Below, one piece after another: positions 32,638 to 43,103 of a stretch of DNA of 64,000 nt. Under the pieces are notes generated by a model that was given only the letters and a program-made list of their open reading frames with translations, ran no database searches and was not told the origin of the DNA. How positions within the stretch are numbered: the first letter of the stretch is position 1; every line of letters begins with the position of its first letter. The position numbers and the translations under genes were made by a program. Origin of the DNA: CAZKRU01 sp964555235 (lineage in GTDB: Bacteria; Verrucomicrobiota; Verrucomicrobiia; Methylacidiphilales; CAMAQI01); assembly GCA_964555235.1 (NCBI GenBank), contig CAZKRU010000011.1, positions 1-64,000 on the forward strand. The letters run 5' to 3'.

Positions 32638-33665
32638 TCCACAACCTTGAGAACTGAATCCATCCCCAACGAACAACCTCGACGCTCCGCTTCGGCAACT
32701 CTCCCCAACAAACGAAATCCCTTCACAGTCCGAACCGCAAGATCAAGCGTTTGAACTGCCAAGACGGAATCGACATTCGCCAAATCAATCCAACGCACCA
32801 CGCCGCGCGCTCCGACTTTCACCTCGCATTCCCGAACAGGATCCATCACCAAAACCCGAGCCCAGGGAGGGGGTCGATGTTCGCCACGAAACCCTTGCGC
32901 ATAAGCCTGACTGCTTAATTCAGTCATCCCGTATTCATTCCAAATCTGACGATCCTTCACCCCGAACAACCGCCGAATTCCGGAGTAAAGCTCGCCCTTC
33001 TCTAATTCCCGACTCCTCCCCTTATATCCACCCGTCTCCATCACCACACTTTTCGCGGGGAGCTTCCATTGAAATTTCGACCAGGAATCGAGGAGGTGAA
33101 CAAAACTAAACGCAGTTCCTGCAAGAAAGACTGGCGTCGAACTCAAAGAATTCAGCTCCCTCTCCAATCGCTTCAAATCCAATCCCTCTCGAAATATTGA
33201 AATCGATTCTGGACTCCCAAACGCTACTTTCCACCACTCCAACATTTGACTCAAAGAAGAGTGCGGTGCTCTTTTGGGATTCGGATGTAAAAAAATCATC
33301 CTCCAAGGCTTCTTTCGATTCCAACAAAAGCCAGCCTCCGTCACCGCACGATAAAGCACTTCATCCCTCATCCGGTGAACCCCAGGCCGCCCCGTAGTCG
33401 TTCCACTCGTGTGAAATTCCAACCGGGCGACTCTCGCGCCAAAAACTCGCGTTTCCTTGAAAAGTCTCTGGGGAACCGCCGGAATCTCCCGCCAGGATTT
33501 GATCTCTGAAATTTTACGGGCATCACACAATCGTCGATAAATCGGATTCCTCTTTCTCTGAACACGAAACAACTCGATCGCAGCCAAATTAAACTCCGCC
33601 TCCGTTCGAATCGCAAGAATCCGATCTCTCCATCCAAGACGAACCGCTGACTTCGTAAAATCCAT
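32628..33665 (-). CDS. LuxE/PaaK-like acyl-adenylate-forming ligase
   Basis: 345 residues from the ATG at 33665 (MDFTKSAVRLGWRDRILAIR), which has GGGAGG nine bases upstream; an in-frame start at 33770 has no such site. EFHTSGTTTGRPGVHRM near 97-113 is the AMP-binding P-loop, and VVMETGGYKGRSREL with NEYGMTELSSQAYAQ near 228-275 matches the acyl-protein synthetase (LuxE) family. It would activate a carboxylic acid as acyl-AMP. No LuxC-type reductase or carrier protein is adjacent, so the acid and acceptor are unknown. Confidence 0.8.
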   Translation of the reverse strand: MDFTKSAVRLGWRDRILAIRTEAEFNLAAIELFRVQRKRNPIYRRLCDARKISEIKSWREIPAVPQRLFKETRVFGARVARLEFHTSGTTTGRPGVHRMRDEVLYRAVTEAGFCWNRKKPWRMIFLHPNPKRAPHSSLSQMLEWWKVAFGSPESISIFREGLDLKRLERELNSLSSTPVFLAGTAFSFVHLLDSWSKFQWKLPAKSVVMETGGYKGRSRELEKGELYSGIRRLFGVKDRQIWNEYGMTELSSQAYAQGFRGEHRPPPWARVLVMDPVRECEVKVGARGVVRWIDLANVDSVLAVQTLDLAVRTVKGFRLLGRVAEAERRGCSLGMDSVLKVVDKK

Positions 33666-33799
33666 TCCAAAGATCCTCCCAGATTCCCGACGCTTTCTCA
33701 AGCCCGAGCAAAAAAGCATCTTCTCCTCGTACTTGGCGAACTCAGCACAATGAAGCGGTTTTCCTTGCATCTCTGGTAATCTGCGTAAGCTGTAATGCC

Positions 33800-35212
33800 A
33801 TGACCCCGACTGTCGCTATTGTCGGACGCCCGAATGTCGGGAAGTCCGCGCTCTTCAACCGCCTCGCTCGACGAGATCTTTCGATTGTCCATGACAAACC
33901 GGGCGTTACCCGCGATCGTCTCGTCACTTCCGCCGAATGGGATGGTAAACCATATTCTTTGGTAGACACCGGCGGAATCGGCCTTGGTGACTCGGAGGGA
34001 TTTGCCGATGCCATCGAACATGAAGTCCAAATTGCCTTGGAGACAGCCACTCACATCCTCTTTGTCGTCGATATTCGCGAAGGAGTCACTCCACTGGATC
34101 AAGAGATCTGCCGTCGGCTTCGCAAAACAAAATGCCCCGTCTTTTTGGTCTTGAACAAAGCCGACCATGAGAAGCAATCCGGCCTTGACGCCGAATTTTC
34201 CCACATGAATTTCGGTCACCCCTACCCGGTCTCCGCCATGCACGGCATCGGCATTGAAACCCTCATGCAAGACGTGGCTTCGGATTGGGAAGCAGCCGAT
34301 GCTCCCCCTCCTCGACTCCGCCCGACACGCGTCGCGATGATTGGTCGACCGAACGTCGGAAAATCCTCTCTGATCAATGCCATTCTCAACGAAACCCGAA
34401 CGATCGTCAGCGAGATTCCCGGAACCACCCGCGATGCCGTCGATGTCCCTTTCCGTTGGGATGACCGCGATTATGTCCTGATTGATACCGCCGGAATGCG
34501 CAAGAAGAGCCGCGTCAACGATCCTCTCGAACAAAAAATGACCGGCCGCACCGCCCACATGATCAATCGCGCCGATGTCTGTGTTCTCGTTCTTGAAACC
34601 AACGAAGGCGTTCGGGAGCAGGATAAAAAAATCGCCGGTCTAATTCAAAACTCCAAATGTCCCTGCGTTATTGCCCTGAACAAATGGGATATCGCCCAAG
34701 ACCAAGGGGATGGCGGGACTGATCGGCGGAAGGAATTCGCCGAGGGAATTCGTAACGAAATTTTCTTTCTACCTTACGCAAAAGTCCACTTTGTTAGCGC
34801 CAAAACTCGATCCGGACTCCCAAAGCTCCTGGAAACGATTCACGCGATTCACAAATTACGACACTTCAAATTCCAAACCTCGCAGCTCAACAAAGTCCTC
34901 CAGCATACCCAGGAGCGCTACGTCGCTCCGAATGTCAAAGGAAAGCGCTTTAAAATTTACTACGCAGCTCAGCAGTTTTCCGAAGATCCCCGGGCAATCC
35001 CAACCCTCCTCTTTTTCGTCAACAGTCCAGATCTTCTAACCGACGCCTATCGTCGCTATATCGAGATTCAAATTCGCCAGGCCTTTCCGCTCGAGGGATG
35101 TCCGATTGAAATCCATCTTCGCGCCCGACGCCCGGAAAAAGCACCACAACGCATTGCCAAACGTCGCATTATTGCCAAAGGGGCCGCCTCTAAAAACCGC
35201 AATCGATTTTAA
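33800..35212 (+). CDS. der: Ribosome-assembly GTPase Der (EngA)
   Basis: 470 residues with the tandem GTPase layout unique to Der: first G1 GRPNVGKSALFN near 8-19 with DTGG and NKAD; second G1 GRPNVGKSSLINA near 183-195 with DTAGMRKKSR and NKWD near 294; then the C-terminal KH-like domain (TSQLNKVLQHTQERYVAPNV). It assists 50S subunit maturation. Runs divergently from the LuxE-like gene. Confidence 0.97.
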   Translation: MTPTVAIVGRPNVGKSALFNRLARRDLSIVHDKPGVTRDRLVTSAEWDGKPYSLVDTGGIGLGDSEGFADAIEHEVQIALETATHILFVVDIREGVTPLDQEICRRLRKTKCPVFLVLNKADHEKQSGLDAEFSHMNFGHPYPVSAMHGIGIETLMQDVASDWEAADAPPPRLRPTRVAMIGRPNVGKSSLINAILNETRTIVSEIPGTTRDAVDVPFRWDDRDYVLIDTAGMRKKSRVNDPLEQKMTGRTAHMINRADVCVLVLETNEGVREQDKKIAGLIQNSKCPCVIALNKWDIAQDQGDGGTDRRKEFAEGIRNEIFFLPYAKVHFVSAKTRSGLPKLLETIHAIHKLRHFKFQTSQLNKVLQHTQERYVAPNVKGKRFKIYYAAQQFSEDPRAIPTLLFFVNSPDLLTDAYRRYIEIQIRQAFPLEGCPIEIHLRARRPEKAPQRIAKRRIIAKGAASKNRNRF

Positions 35213-35303
35213 TCAAGCACTGCCATCCAGCCTCGCGCCGAGTTCGCAGTGGACGCCGAGAAATCTGAAAACCTCCACGATCTCCGCGCGAAAAACATCC
35301 GCC

Positions 35304-36359
35304 TCAGGATCTCGAAATACTTCGAATCGCCCATCTCAACTTTGCACTGGAAGCTCGTGAATTCGCTCGAATTTCTTCCCCCGTCGGACGAATCACCTCA
35401 CGCGCAATCTCGGAGTAAACCCCCTCCCGGTGACCCGCTTGAAATGTCTTTTTCACCCGACGATCCTCACCTGAATGAAAGGTCAAAATTGCCACGCGCC
35501 CTCCTGGAAGAAGCCCGCGAGGAACGGACTTTAAAAACGAATCGAGCGTTCCAAATTCATCGTTGATTTCAATTCGCAACGCTTGAAAGACCCGACGGAT
35601 GGAAGTCTCCTTCTCCTCATCCGAAACCTTTCCAGGAATTGCGCTCCAAATCACACCGGCCAATCCCGTGGTGTTCAGAAGTAATTTTCGTTTTAAATAC
35701 ACGGCAGTCGCAATTTCCCGAGCAAACGGCTCATCCGAATTCTCACGCAAAACTTCTTCGAGTTTTTCCAAATCCGTCCTCTGAAGATATTCCGCCGCAG
35801 ACAATCCCCGTTGAGGATTCATACGTAAATCTAAAGGCCCCTCCTTTTTGAAAGAAAAGCCGCGCGCCGGATTATCAAACTGCATGGAAGAACAGCCAAG
35901 GTCCGCCAGCACTCCATGAACTCCGGGCAGCTTCAGTTCAGCCAATACCGCGGGAAATCCGGCATAATTCATTCGACGAATTTCCAATATTTCCTTTGAA
36001 AAACCTTCCTCTCTCAAGCGTGCTTCCGCCTGAGGCAACTCGATCGGGTCCACATCCAACGCAATCAGACGTCCTCCCGGCTGAATTCGCCGCAAGAGTT
36101 CCCGGGAATGCCCACCATAGCCGAGCGTTGCATCCAGAAAAATCTCTCCCGGTTGAGGACTCAGAACTTCCAAAATTTCCGTCACGCAAATCGGGCGATG
36201 CATCCCCGCTGGAGTCTTCCCCGAAGCCATCACCTTCGCCACGGTTTCCGGATAAAGCTCCGGATTTCGCTCCTTATATTTCTCATCGTAACGGCGCGGA
36301 TGCGTTCCCCGGTAACGAGGACGCCGCTTCGGTTTTGGTTCAGAATCAGGAGAATCCAC
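35304..36359 (-). CDS. rsmH: 16S rRNA m4C1402 methyltransferase RsmH
   Basis: 351 residues. HRPICVTEILEVLSPQPGEI then FLDATLGYGGHSRELLRRI near 73-92 is the SAM-binding region of RsmH/MraW; GVLADLGCSSMQFDNPARGF and the final LTFHSGEDRRVKKTF are also diagnostic. A basic N-terminal extension of about 50 residues (KPKRRPRYRGTHPRRYDEKY) is longer than usual. The start codon appears to be GTG. Although rsmH normally opens the division/cell-wall cluster, no mra, fts or mur genes of that cluster follow here. Confidence 0.95.
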   Translation of the reverse strand: MDSPDSEPKPKRRPRYRGTHPRRYDEKYKERNPELYPETVAKVMASGKTPAGMHRPICVTEILEVLSPQPGEIFLDATLGYGGHSRELLRRIQPGGRLIALDVDPIELPQAEARLREEGFSKEILEIRRMNYAGFPAVLAELKLPGVHGVLADLGCSSMQFDNPARGFSFKKEGPLDLRMNPQRGLSAAEYLQRTDLEKLEEVLRENSDEPFAREIATAVYLKRKLLLNTTGLAGVIWSAIPGKVSDEEKETSIRRVFQALRIEINDEFGTLDSFLKSVPRGLLPGGRVAILTFHSGEDRRVKKTFQAGHREGVYSEIAREVIRPTGEEIRANSRASSAKLRWAIRSISRS

Positions 36360-36520
36360 TTATCTCAGCCTATCCAGAGATCCAACGAATTCCAACGAAT
36401 ATTGAACCCGATCATGAGCAAAGAATGCGTAGCGCGAATGGTCTCACACAAAGGCACGAAGCCACAAAGCTTTTGAGGCCAATTCCGGTTTTTATGAAAT
36501 GTAACAAAAACACCTTCCGA

Positions 36521-36622
36521 TTGTGGCTTGGTGTGTTGTGCCCCCCTTCGCCCCCGCACCAAACCAGTTACGCCTCCGGCTGAATAGACTTTTCCTTTCG
36601 GAAGGGTTTTGTGTGAGACGGT
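36521..36622. repeat. Dispersed intergenic repeat B, copy 1
   Basis: The 336-bp gap 36360-36695 contains no convincing gene. TTCGCCCCCGCACCAAACCA, ACGCCTCCGGC and CTTTCGGAAGG occur in the same order as in the reverse complement of 61783-61890. It also holds a CACAAAGGCACGAAGCCACA-type word repeat at 36430-36470 that pairs with TTGTGTGAGA at 36608-36617. Confidence 0.65.
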
Positions 36623-36695
36623 TCCCTTCACAACCGTGCCAACCTGTTCCCCTTTTCGCTTTCAAAATTCCGTCTTTCCATCCAACTTTTGCATC

Positions 36696-37073
36696 ATGGC
36701 TAAACCTTCCTCACCTTCCTTGAAAGCCCTGACGCTTGCTCTTCGAAAATTCGCCAAGGCTCGGGACTGGGACCAATTTCACACCCCAAAAAATCTAGCC
36801 GCCGCCTTGAGCATCGAAGCCTCTGAACTTTTGGAACCATTCCAGTGGCTCACCCCCGAGCAAAGCTCCCACCTTACCTCAGAACAACGGGCCCAAGTCG
36901 AAGAAGAGATTGGAGATGTTTTGCTCTATCTCGTCCGCATCTCCGACAAACTCGGCATCGATCCGCTCGCTGCCGCCCAGAAAAAAATCAAACGCAACGC
37001 CAAAAAATATCCGGTCAAAAAATCGAAGGGAAAATCCCTCAAATATACCGCTTACTCGAATGAAGCACACTAA
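36696..37073 (+). CDS. MazG-like nucleotide pyrophosphohydrolase
   Basis: 125 residues from the ATG at 36696 (MAKPSSPSLKALTLALRKFA). EASELLEPFQWL near 42-53 and EEEIGDVLLYLVRISDKLGI near 73-92 carry the E-x-x-E and E-x-x-D metal sites of all-alpha NTP pyrophosphatases. Such enzymes clear non-canonical or excess nucleotides. Upstream in-frame codons lie in repeat sequence, so the later start is preferred. Single gene, ending four bases inside the convergent fcl gene. Confidence 0.87.
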   Translation: MAKPSSPSLKALTLALRKFAKARDWDQFHTPKNLAAALSIEASELLEPFQWLTPEQSSHLTSEQRAQVEEEIGDVLLYLVRISDKLGIDPLAAAQKKIKRNAKKYPVKKSKGKSLKYTAYSNEAH

Positions 37074-37999
37074 TTCTTCACCACATTCGCCAAATACCAC
37101 TGATACGCACCGCGAATTCCGACTTCCATCGGGATCTCTGCTTTCCAGCCAAGCGCTTGAATTCGGGAGACATCCAACAACTTACGAGGCGTTCCATCCG
37201 GTTTTTTCGTATCCCAAAGAATCGTCCCGTTAAATCCGACGACCTTTTGAACCATCTCTGCTAATTCGCGGATTTCGACATCTTCTCCCACCCCGATATT
37301 GATGATCTCCGACGATTCGTACCGTTCTAATAAAACCTGACAGGCGATCGCCAAATCATCACTGTGCAAAAATTCGCGACGCGGACTTCCACTCCCCCAA
37401 AGCGTGACCTCACCGGCTCCACTCGATTTTGCCAGATGAAATTTATGGATCAGCGCCGGAAGCACATGGGAATGTTCCGGATGAAAATTATCGAAAGGTC
37501 CGTAAAGATTTGTCGGCATGGCCGCAATAAAGTTACTTCCATACTGGCGACGATAAGCCTGACAAAGCTTGAGTCCCGCAATCTTCGCAATCGCGTAAGC
37601 CTCATTGGAGGATTCTAGAGGACTCGTGAGAAGTGCCTCTTCGTGAATCGGCTGCGGCGCAAATTTCGGGTAGATGCAGGAGCTTCCCAAAAACAAAAGT
37701 TTCTTCACTCCCGTTCGATGTGCGTTCTCCAAAACGTTGTTTTGAATCTTGAGATTGTTGAGGAGAAAATCGACCGGGAAATCCCAATTCGCCTTAATCC
37801 CTCCGACCTTCGCCGCGGCCAAAATCACGCAATCCGGACGTACCTCATCAAAGAATCGCGCAACAGATCCCGCATCCATCAAATCGACTTGCTGACGTGT
37901 TCGAACGATCGTCTCGTAATTCGGATCCGCTTCAAACCGACGCTGACAGGCGCTTCCCACCAAACCCCGATGTCCCGCAATAAAAACTTTCTGCTTCAT
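37070..37999 (-). CDS. fcl: GDP-L-fucose synthase
   Basis: 309 residues. FIAGHRGLVGSACQRRFE near 6-23 is the NADP fold; LFLGSSCIYPKFAPQPIHEE near 103-122 holds the catalytic Ser and NEAYAIAKIAG the Tyr-x-x-x-Lys pair. Converts GDP-4-keto-6-deoxymannose to GDP-fucose by epimerisation and reduction. Its ATG overlaps the gmd stop by four bases, giving the complete two-step GDP-fucose pathway for envelope glycans. Confidence 0.96.
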   Translation of the reverse strand: MKQKVFIAGHRGLVGSACQRRFEADPNYETIVRTRQQVDLMDAGSVARFFDEVRPDCVILAAAKVGGIKANWDFPVDFLLNNLKIQNNVLENAHRTGVKKLLFLGSSCIYPKFAPQPIHEEALLTSPLESSNEAYAIAKIAGLKLCQAYRRQYGSNFIAAMPTNLYGPFDNFHPEHSHVLPALIHKFHLAKSSGAGEVTLWGSGSPRREFLHSDDLAIACQVLLERYESSEIINIGVGEDVEIRELAEMVQKVVGFNGTILWDTKKPDGTPRKLLDVSRIQALGWKAEIPMEVGIRGAYQWYLANVVKN

Positions 38000-39009
38000 C
38001 GATCCATCCGAATATCGCGCCCTTCCATCTGTCGCTTGAGCTGATCAATATCCGCATCCACCATAATCTGAACCAACTTCTTAAAGGTCACCTCAGGCTT
38101 CCAGCCCAACTGCTTCTCCGCCTTGGAAGCATCACCAATCAATAAATCAACTTCGGCCGGACGATCATAGCGGGCGTCGTGCTCCACATAATCCTTCCAA
38201 TTCAAACCGACATGACGGAACGACTCTTCCAAAAATTCCTTCACCGAGTGCGTCTCTCCGGTCGCAATCACATAATCCTCGGGCTTCTCTTGCTGAAGCA
38301 TCCGCCACATTGCCTCCACGTATTCCGGAGCAAAACCCCAGTCGCGCTTGGATTCGAGATTTCCGAGATAAAGTTTTTTCTGCAACCCCGCCTTAATCCG
38401 AGCCACCGCACGGGTGATCTTCCGGGTCACAAAGGTCTCTCCACGACGCGGGCTCTCGTGATTAAACAAAATCCCGTTGCAGGCATAAAGCCCATAGCTC
38501 TCGCGATAATTGACCGTAATCCAATACGCGTAGACTTTCGCCACCGCATAGGGACTTCTCGGATAAAAAGGTGTCGTCTCTTTTTGGGGAACTTCCTGAA
38601 CCAGCCCGTACATCTCAGAACTCGACGCCTGATAAAAGCGAGCCTTCGGGCAGGCCGTGCGCATCGCATCCAAAATCCGGAGCGTACCAAGCCCGGTCGT
38701 ATCCGCCGTATATTCCGGAATATCAAAGCTCACCCGAACGTGGCTCTGTGCCCCCAAATGATAAATCTCATCCGGCTGAATCTCCTCCAACAACTTCTGC
38801 ATACAAACCGGATCGCTCAGATCGCCATAGTGCAAAAATAACTTCGTCCCCTGTTCATGGCGTTCCCGATAAACGTGGTCGATGCGCTCGGTATTAAAGC
38901 TCGAAGCACGGCGAATGATTCCATGAACCGTATACCCTTTCCCTAGAAGCAATTCACAAAGATAAGATCCATCCTGTCCGGTAATCCCGGTAATCAAAGC
39001 GGTTTTCAT
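37996..39009 (-). CDS. gmd: GDP-mannose 4,6-dehydratase
   Basis: 337 residues. ALITGITGQDGSYLCELLL near 4-22 and the RRASSFNTERIDHVY segment near 36-50 are specific to this enzyme; YQASSSEMYG and SPYAVAKVYAYW carry the catalytic Ser/Thr and Tyr-x-x-x-Lys. Makes GDP-4-keto-6-deoxymannose for the following fcl gene. First gene of the pair. The upstream 320 bp hold repeat fragments. Confidence 0.97.
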   Translation of the reverse strand: MKTALITGITGQDGSYLCELLLGKGYTVHGIIRRASSFNTERIDHVYRERHEQGTKLFLHYGDLSDPVCMQKLLEEIQPDEIYHLGAQSHVRVSFDIPEYTADTTGLGTLRILDAMRTACPKARFYQASSSEMYGLVQEVPQKETTPFYPRSPYAVAKVYAYWITVNYRESYGLYACNGILFNHESPRRGETFVTRKITRAVARIKAGLQKKLYLGNLESKRDWGFAPEYVEAMWRMLQQEKPEDYVIATGETHSVKEFLEESFRHVGLNWKDYVEHDARYDRPAEVDLLIGDASKAEKQLGWKPEVTFKKLVQIMVDADIDQLKRQMEGRDIRMDR

Positions 39010-39112
39010 GCGTCCCGCTATCCTTTAGCAAAGGTCGCCCCTTTGCCAAGCATGAAGCTTTGGAAAGAAACATTCCTGTCCAAAATAAAACCCGATTCCC
39101 GAGGTAAAACCG

Positions 39113-39299
39113 GTTTTAACCGCCAAGACTCGACGACCTCAAAGTGGTGTGACGGTTTGGATTTGAAAATAAAATCCCCTCTTTGAGCTTTTGCGTCGTT
39201 GCGGTGGAAACTTCAACGATCCGCTTTGACCACAACGACTCCAAAGTCTCGAAGGGCGGAACTTGATGGGAATCGAGGCCGTCAACTCCCCCTACCAAA
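39113..39299. repeat. Partial repeat C followed by a repeat A fragment
   Basis: 39113-39230 resembles the middle of repeat C copy 1 (TTTAACCGC, AATAAAATC, TTTGCGTCGTTGCGGTGGAA). 39251-39299 (GAAGGGCGGAAC, ATCGAGGCCGTCAACT, CCCCCTACCAAA) matches one arm of the larger family A copies at 48551 and 57166. Together they fill the 320-bp gap and reach to within 30 bp of the next gene. Confidence 0.65.
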
Positions 39300-39329
39300 T
39301 TTTCCCTTTTCCTCACCGACGATTTCCCT

Positions 39330-40274
39330 ATGTTTCCCCCAGTTATGTATCGTCCGCAAGCGAACCCCTCCACCAACGCCGCCCCCGTTTCCCCCACTCC
39401 AACTCCAACCCCTCCCGCCCCAGGGGTCGTTCGAGTACTTGCTCCGGAAGGACACTTTCCCGCCTGGCTCGTGGAAACCCTGAAGCCCCAAGTGGAAGTC
39501 CAAGTCACCACCTATTCAAAAATTTTGGAAGCCAAACCGCGATTGGAGACCGGCTCTTTTGAAATTTATCTCCTCCCAGATCGCTTGATTCGAGAGGGAA
39601 TTTCTCAAAATCGTTTCCAGGAATTCCCCAAAGAATTTCTTGCAGAGATCTCTAAACCGAACGCGATGTACCTCCATCATCCGTTCGATCTTCAAAATCA
39701 ATTTTCCATTCCCTATGCCTGCACCTTTTACGCCATTGCCACTCACAAGGATGCCATCCCAAAACCGATCACCAAATGGAGTGAACTTCTGAGTAGCGCC
39801 AACTCCGCACAATGCGAACTCCCGGACGATGTGGATCTTCTCACGGTTTTGGAATCCCTCGCTCTCAATCAGATCGGAAAATCCAATCATCCTCCCGTCG
39901 CCAAGGCACAAGCGATCACTGCCTCCACGGAAGAACAACCGATCCGGGTTCAAACGATCAGCTCTCTTAAAAAACTTCAACTCCTGTCGCCCGCCTGGCA
40001 AATCTCACTTCCCCCCGAAGGCTCCGTGATTAAATTGGATCACCTTCTCCTCGGATCCACTGCTCCTCTCACGCTCACCGTTGCCCGGGAATTTCTCCGA
40101 CCCCTGAACGCCGCGCGACTTGCGGACGAAAATCTTTACGCTTCTCCTGTGAAGGGGATTCGATCCCAACAGCAACACGCGAAGGACCCCTTACTTTATC
40201 CTCCTGAGAGCTGGCTCGATAAAGCGATTTTCGTCAAACCGACGGCTCGGGCACTCCCCGCCACCGTCCCCTGA
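39330..40274 (+). CDS. Solute-binding-protein-like protein lacking an export signal
   Basis: 314 residues. VVRVLAPEGHFPAWLVETLK near 33-52, the YLHHPFDLQNQFSIPYACTF segment near 114-133 and DVDLLTVLESLALNQIGKSN near 167-186 recall spermidine/putrescine-type binding proteins (PotD). Unusually, the N-terminus is MFPPVMYRPQANPS followed by a Pro/Thr-rich linker, with no signal peptide or lipobox; an in-frame stop lies at 39264-39266. The linker suggests that an anchor once preceded it. Repeat sequence sits just upstream. It lies six bases before murJ. Ligand unknown. Confidence 0.55.
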   Translation: MFPPVMYRPQANPSTNAAPVSPTPTPTPPAPGVVRVLAPEGHFPAWLVETLKPQVEVQVTTYSKILEAKPRLETGSFEIYLLPDRLIREGISQNRFQEFPKEFLAEISKPNAMYLHHPFDLQNQFSIPYACTFYAIATHKDAIPKPITKWSELLSSANSAQCELPDDVDLLTVLESLALNQIGKSNHPPVAKAQAITASTEEQPIRVQTISSLKKLQLLSPAWQISLPPEGSVIKLDHLLLGSTAPLTLTVAREFLRPLNAARLADENLYASPVKGIRSQQQHAKDPLLYPPESWLDKAIFVKPTARALPATVP

Positions 40275-40279
40275 TCATC

Positions 40280-41871
40280 ATGGGCTCCAACCACCGCTCC
40301 GCTTCGATCGTTTCCATTGCCGTGATGGGCTCACGGGTTCTCGGCCTCGTTCGAGAGATGACTTTCGCCGCTCTTTTCGGCGCTGGGAAACATTTGGATG
40401 CCTTCCTCGGCGCATTTCAAATCCCAAATCTCCTCCGCGATCTCTTTGCCGAAGGCGCACTCTCCACTTCTTTCACCACCGTCTTCACCAAGACCTGGGA
40501 AAAAGAAGGAGCCCCCCGCGCCTGGCATTTGGCCAATCTTGTCCTCACCTCCCTCATCCTGGTGTTGGGAGCCATTTGCATCATCGGAATTTTCGCCAGC
40601 CCTCAGCTCGTCGCGCTTACCAATTACGGATTTCATGAAATCCCCGGGAAATTCGAACTCACCGTTCAACTTACTCAAGTCCTCTTCCCCTTCATTCTCT
40701 TCGTTTCCATTGCAGCAGTCGTGATGGGAATGCTCAATGCACGGATGATTTTTGGAATACCGGCCTCCGCTTCGAGTGCCTTTAATCTCGTCTCCATCAT
40801 TGGAGGCGTTCTCCTCGCTTACGTCTTCGAACCCCAATCCGACTGGCGTCATCCTCATTTTGGAGAACGCGGACTGATCGGCGTCGCCTCAGGCGTTCTC
40901 CTGGGGGGACTTGCCCAGCTCGCGATTCAACTTCCTTCCCTCTGGCGACTTGGTTTCCGTTACACGTGGTCGATTGATTGGAACGATCCAGCCTTACGAC
41001 AAGTCCTGCAACTGATGATTCCAAGCATCATTGCCGGCGCGGCCGTTCAAGTGAATGTCCTCGTCAATGGGATGTTCGCTTCTCACATTGACGGAGGTCG
41101 CTCCTGGCTCAATTGCGCCTTCCGACTTGTTCAATTTCCGATCGGCGTCTTCGGCGTTGCCATCGCGACCGTCACCCTTCCCGCCGTCGCACGCCAACAC
41201 GCCCGTCAGGATTTGGCGGCATTTGGAAAAACCGTGGAAGAATCTTTGCGTTTCGTCTTCTTTCTCACCATCCCCTCCTCCCTCGGACTGGCGATGTTAG
41301 CGACTCCGATTATCGCGTTAATTTATCAACACGGCCATTTCACCGCTCAGGATACACTCCAAACGTCTCACGCCCTTCAAGCGTATGTCGTCGGACTTGC
41401 CGGATATTCCGCCATCAAAGTACTCACCCCTTGCTTCTATGCCCTGGAAGATCCTCGAACCCCCGTCCGCGTGAGCTTCATTGGAATGGGACTCAATCTC
41501 GGATTAAATCTGGTTCTGGTAAAAATATTCGACCTCGGTCATGTCGGTCTCGCCATTAGCACCGGATTTGTCGCCGTCATGAATTTCCTTCAGCTCATCG
41601 CCTCAATGCAAAGCAAAATCAAAATCGGCGACGCTTCCCAATGGCTCCCTTATATGATCAAGGTCATCGGTTGCGCCACGGTCAGCGTCTGGATTGGTTC
41701 CCTCTTCTATTTCCAACTTCACAAACATCTCCCTTCTTCTCACCTTTGCGAAATCATTGCGGTCGGAGGATCAGTCACCTTCGCTGGGACCGCCTACCTC
41801 TGCTTCACCACCGCCCTTAAGCTTCCGGAGGCCGATCATCTCATGAACTTCATTCGAAAGAAAACCGGCGC

Positions 41872-41875
<4 letters not shown>
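40280..41875 (+). CDS. murJ: Lipid II flippase MurJ
   Basis: 531 residues, about 14 membrane helices. ASIVSIAVMGSRVLGLVREM at the start, the GAGKHLDAFLGAFQIPNLLR block near 34-53 and LFAEGALSTSFTTVF near 55-69 are diagnostic of MurJ/MviN. Moves lipid II across the inner membrane for peptidoglycan synthesis. Its stop overlaps the larB start by four bases. Confidence 0.96.
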
Positions 41876-42555
<680 letters not shown>

Positions 42556-42720
42556 AACCCGCTTAGAGATTTCTCGCGCTGAGAATCGCAGAGTCCGCTG
42601 AGAAGATGTTTTTTGTAAAAGCCTCGGCGGGCACAGCGAACTCTGCGCGAAAACAACCTCTTGTTTCTCCCTCAAAAATGCAGGTTGCCAAACGCCCCCT
42701 CCAGCTTAAATTCAATCCCC

Positions 42721-42933
42721 ATGAGCCAATCCTCTTTAACTCTAATGACTGTTCGCCGGACCAACGGACAAACTTTTTATTTTAACATGAGCACCGTCGG
42801 AATGGTTTACGAAAACCCGGCCGATAACGAAGTCTTCATCTATGGCAATGGCTGGGAGAAAAAATTCCGCACGGAAGAAGCCGCTGAATTTTTGAAAAAA
42901 GTCAAAGAAATCGCCGGAGTCCCCGCCGCATAA
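42721..42933 (+). CDS. Small hypothetical protein, 70 residues
   Basis: From the ATG at 42721: MSQSSLTLMTVRRTNGQTFY, then FIYGNGWEKKFRTEEAAEFL. It looks like a small mixed alpha/beta protein. Codons upstream in frame run through word-repeat sequence. I recognise no family. Coding is likely from composition and from the clean start. Confidence 0.55.
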   Translation: MSQSSLTLMTVRRTNGQTFYFNMSTVGMVYENPADNEVFIYGNGWEKKFRTEEAAEFLKKVKEIAGVPAA

Positions 42934-43006
42934 GAATGCTTTCAGATCATTTCACGCAAAGCTCCCATCCGTGACGTAACTGACCCAAATATGAAAAGGA
43001 TCAGTC

Positions 43007-43091
43007 TCTCGCCAAGTTCGCCAAGCCGCCAAATTTTTGGATTACAAAGCAAAAAACGCCTTCCTTTGCGCCTTGGCGAACTTGGCGAGAA
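43007..43091. repeat. Word-repeat hairpin (GCCAAG type)
   Basis: TCTCGCCAAGTTCGCCAAGC on the left and GCGCCTTGGCGAACTTGGCGA on the right form a near-perfect stem of about 26 bp around a roughly 30-base loop. Each arm is built of a degenerate 8-9-base word. It lies just upstream of the TauE-type gene and may affect its expression. Confidence 0.8.
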
Positions 43092-43103
43092 ACACTTGCC
43101 TTC

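Noticed and set aside
33698..34558. 286-codon open frame opposite der
   Set aside because: Antisense to the first GTPase domain of der; no domain of its own.
36365..36631. 88-codon minus-strand open frame
   Set aside because: Lies wholly in repeat B and word-repeat sequence; no independent coding evidence.
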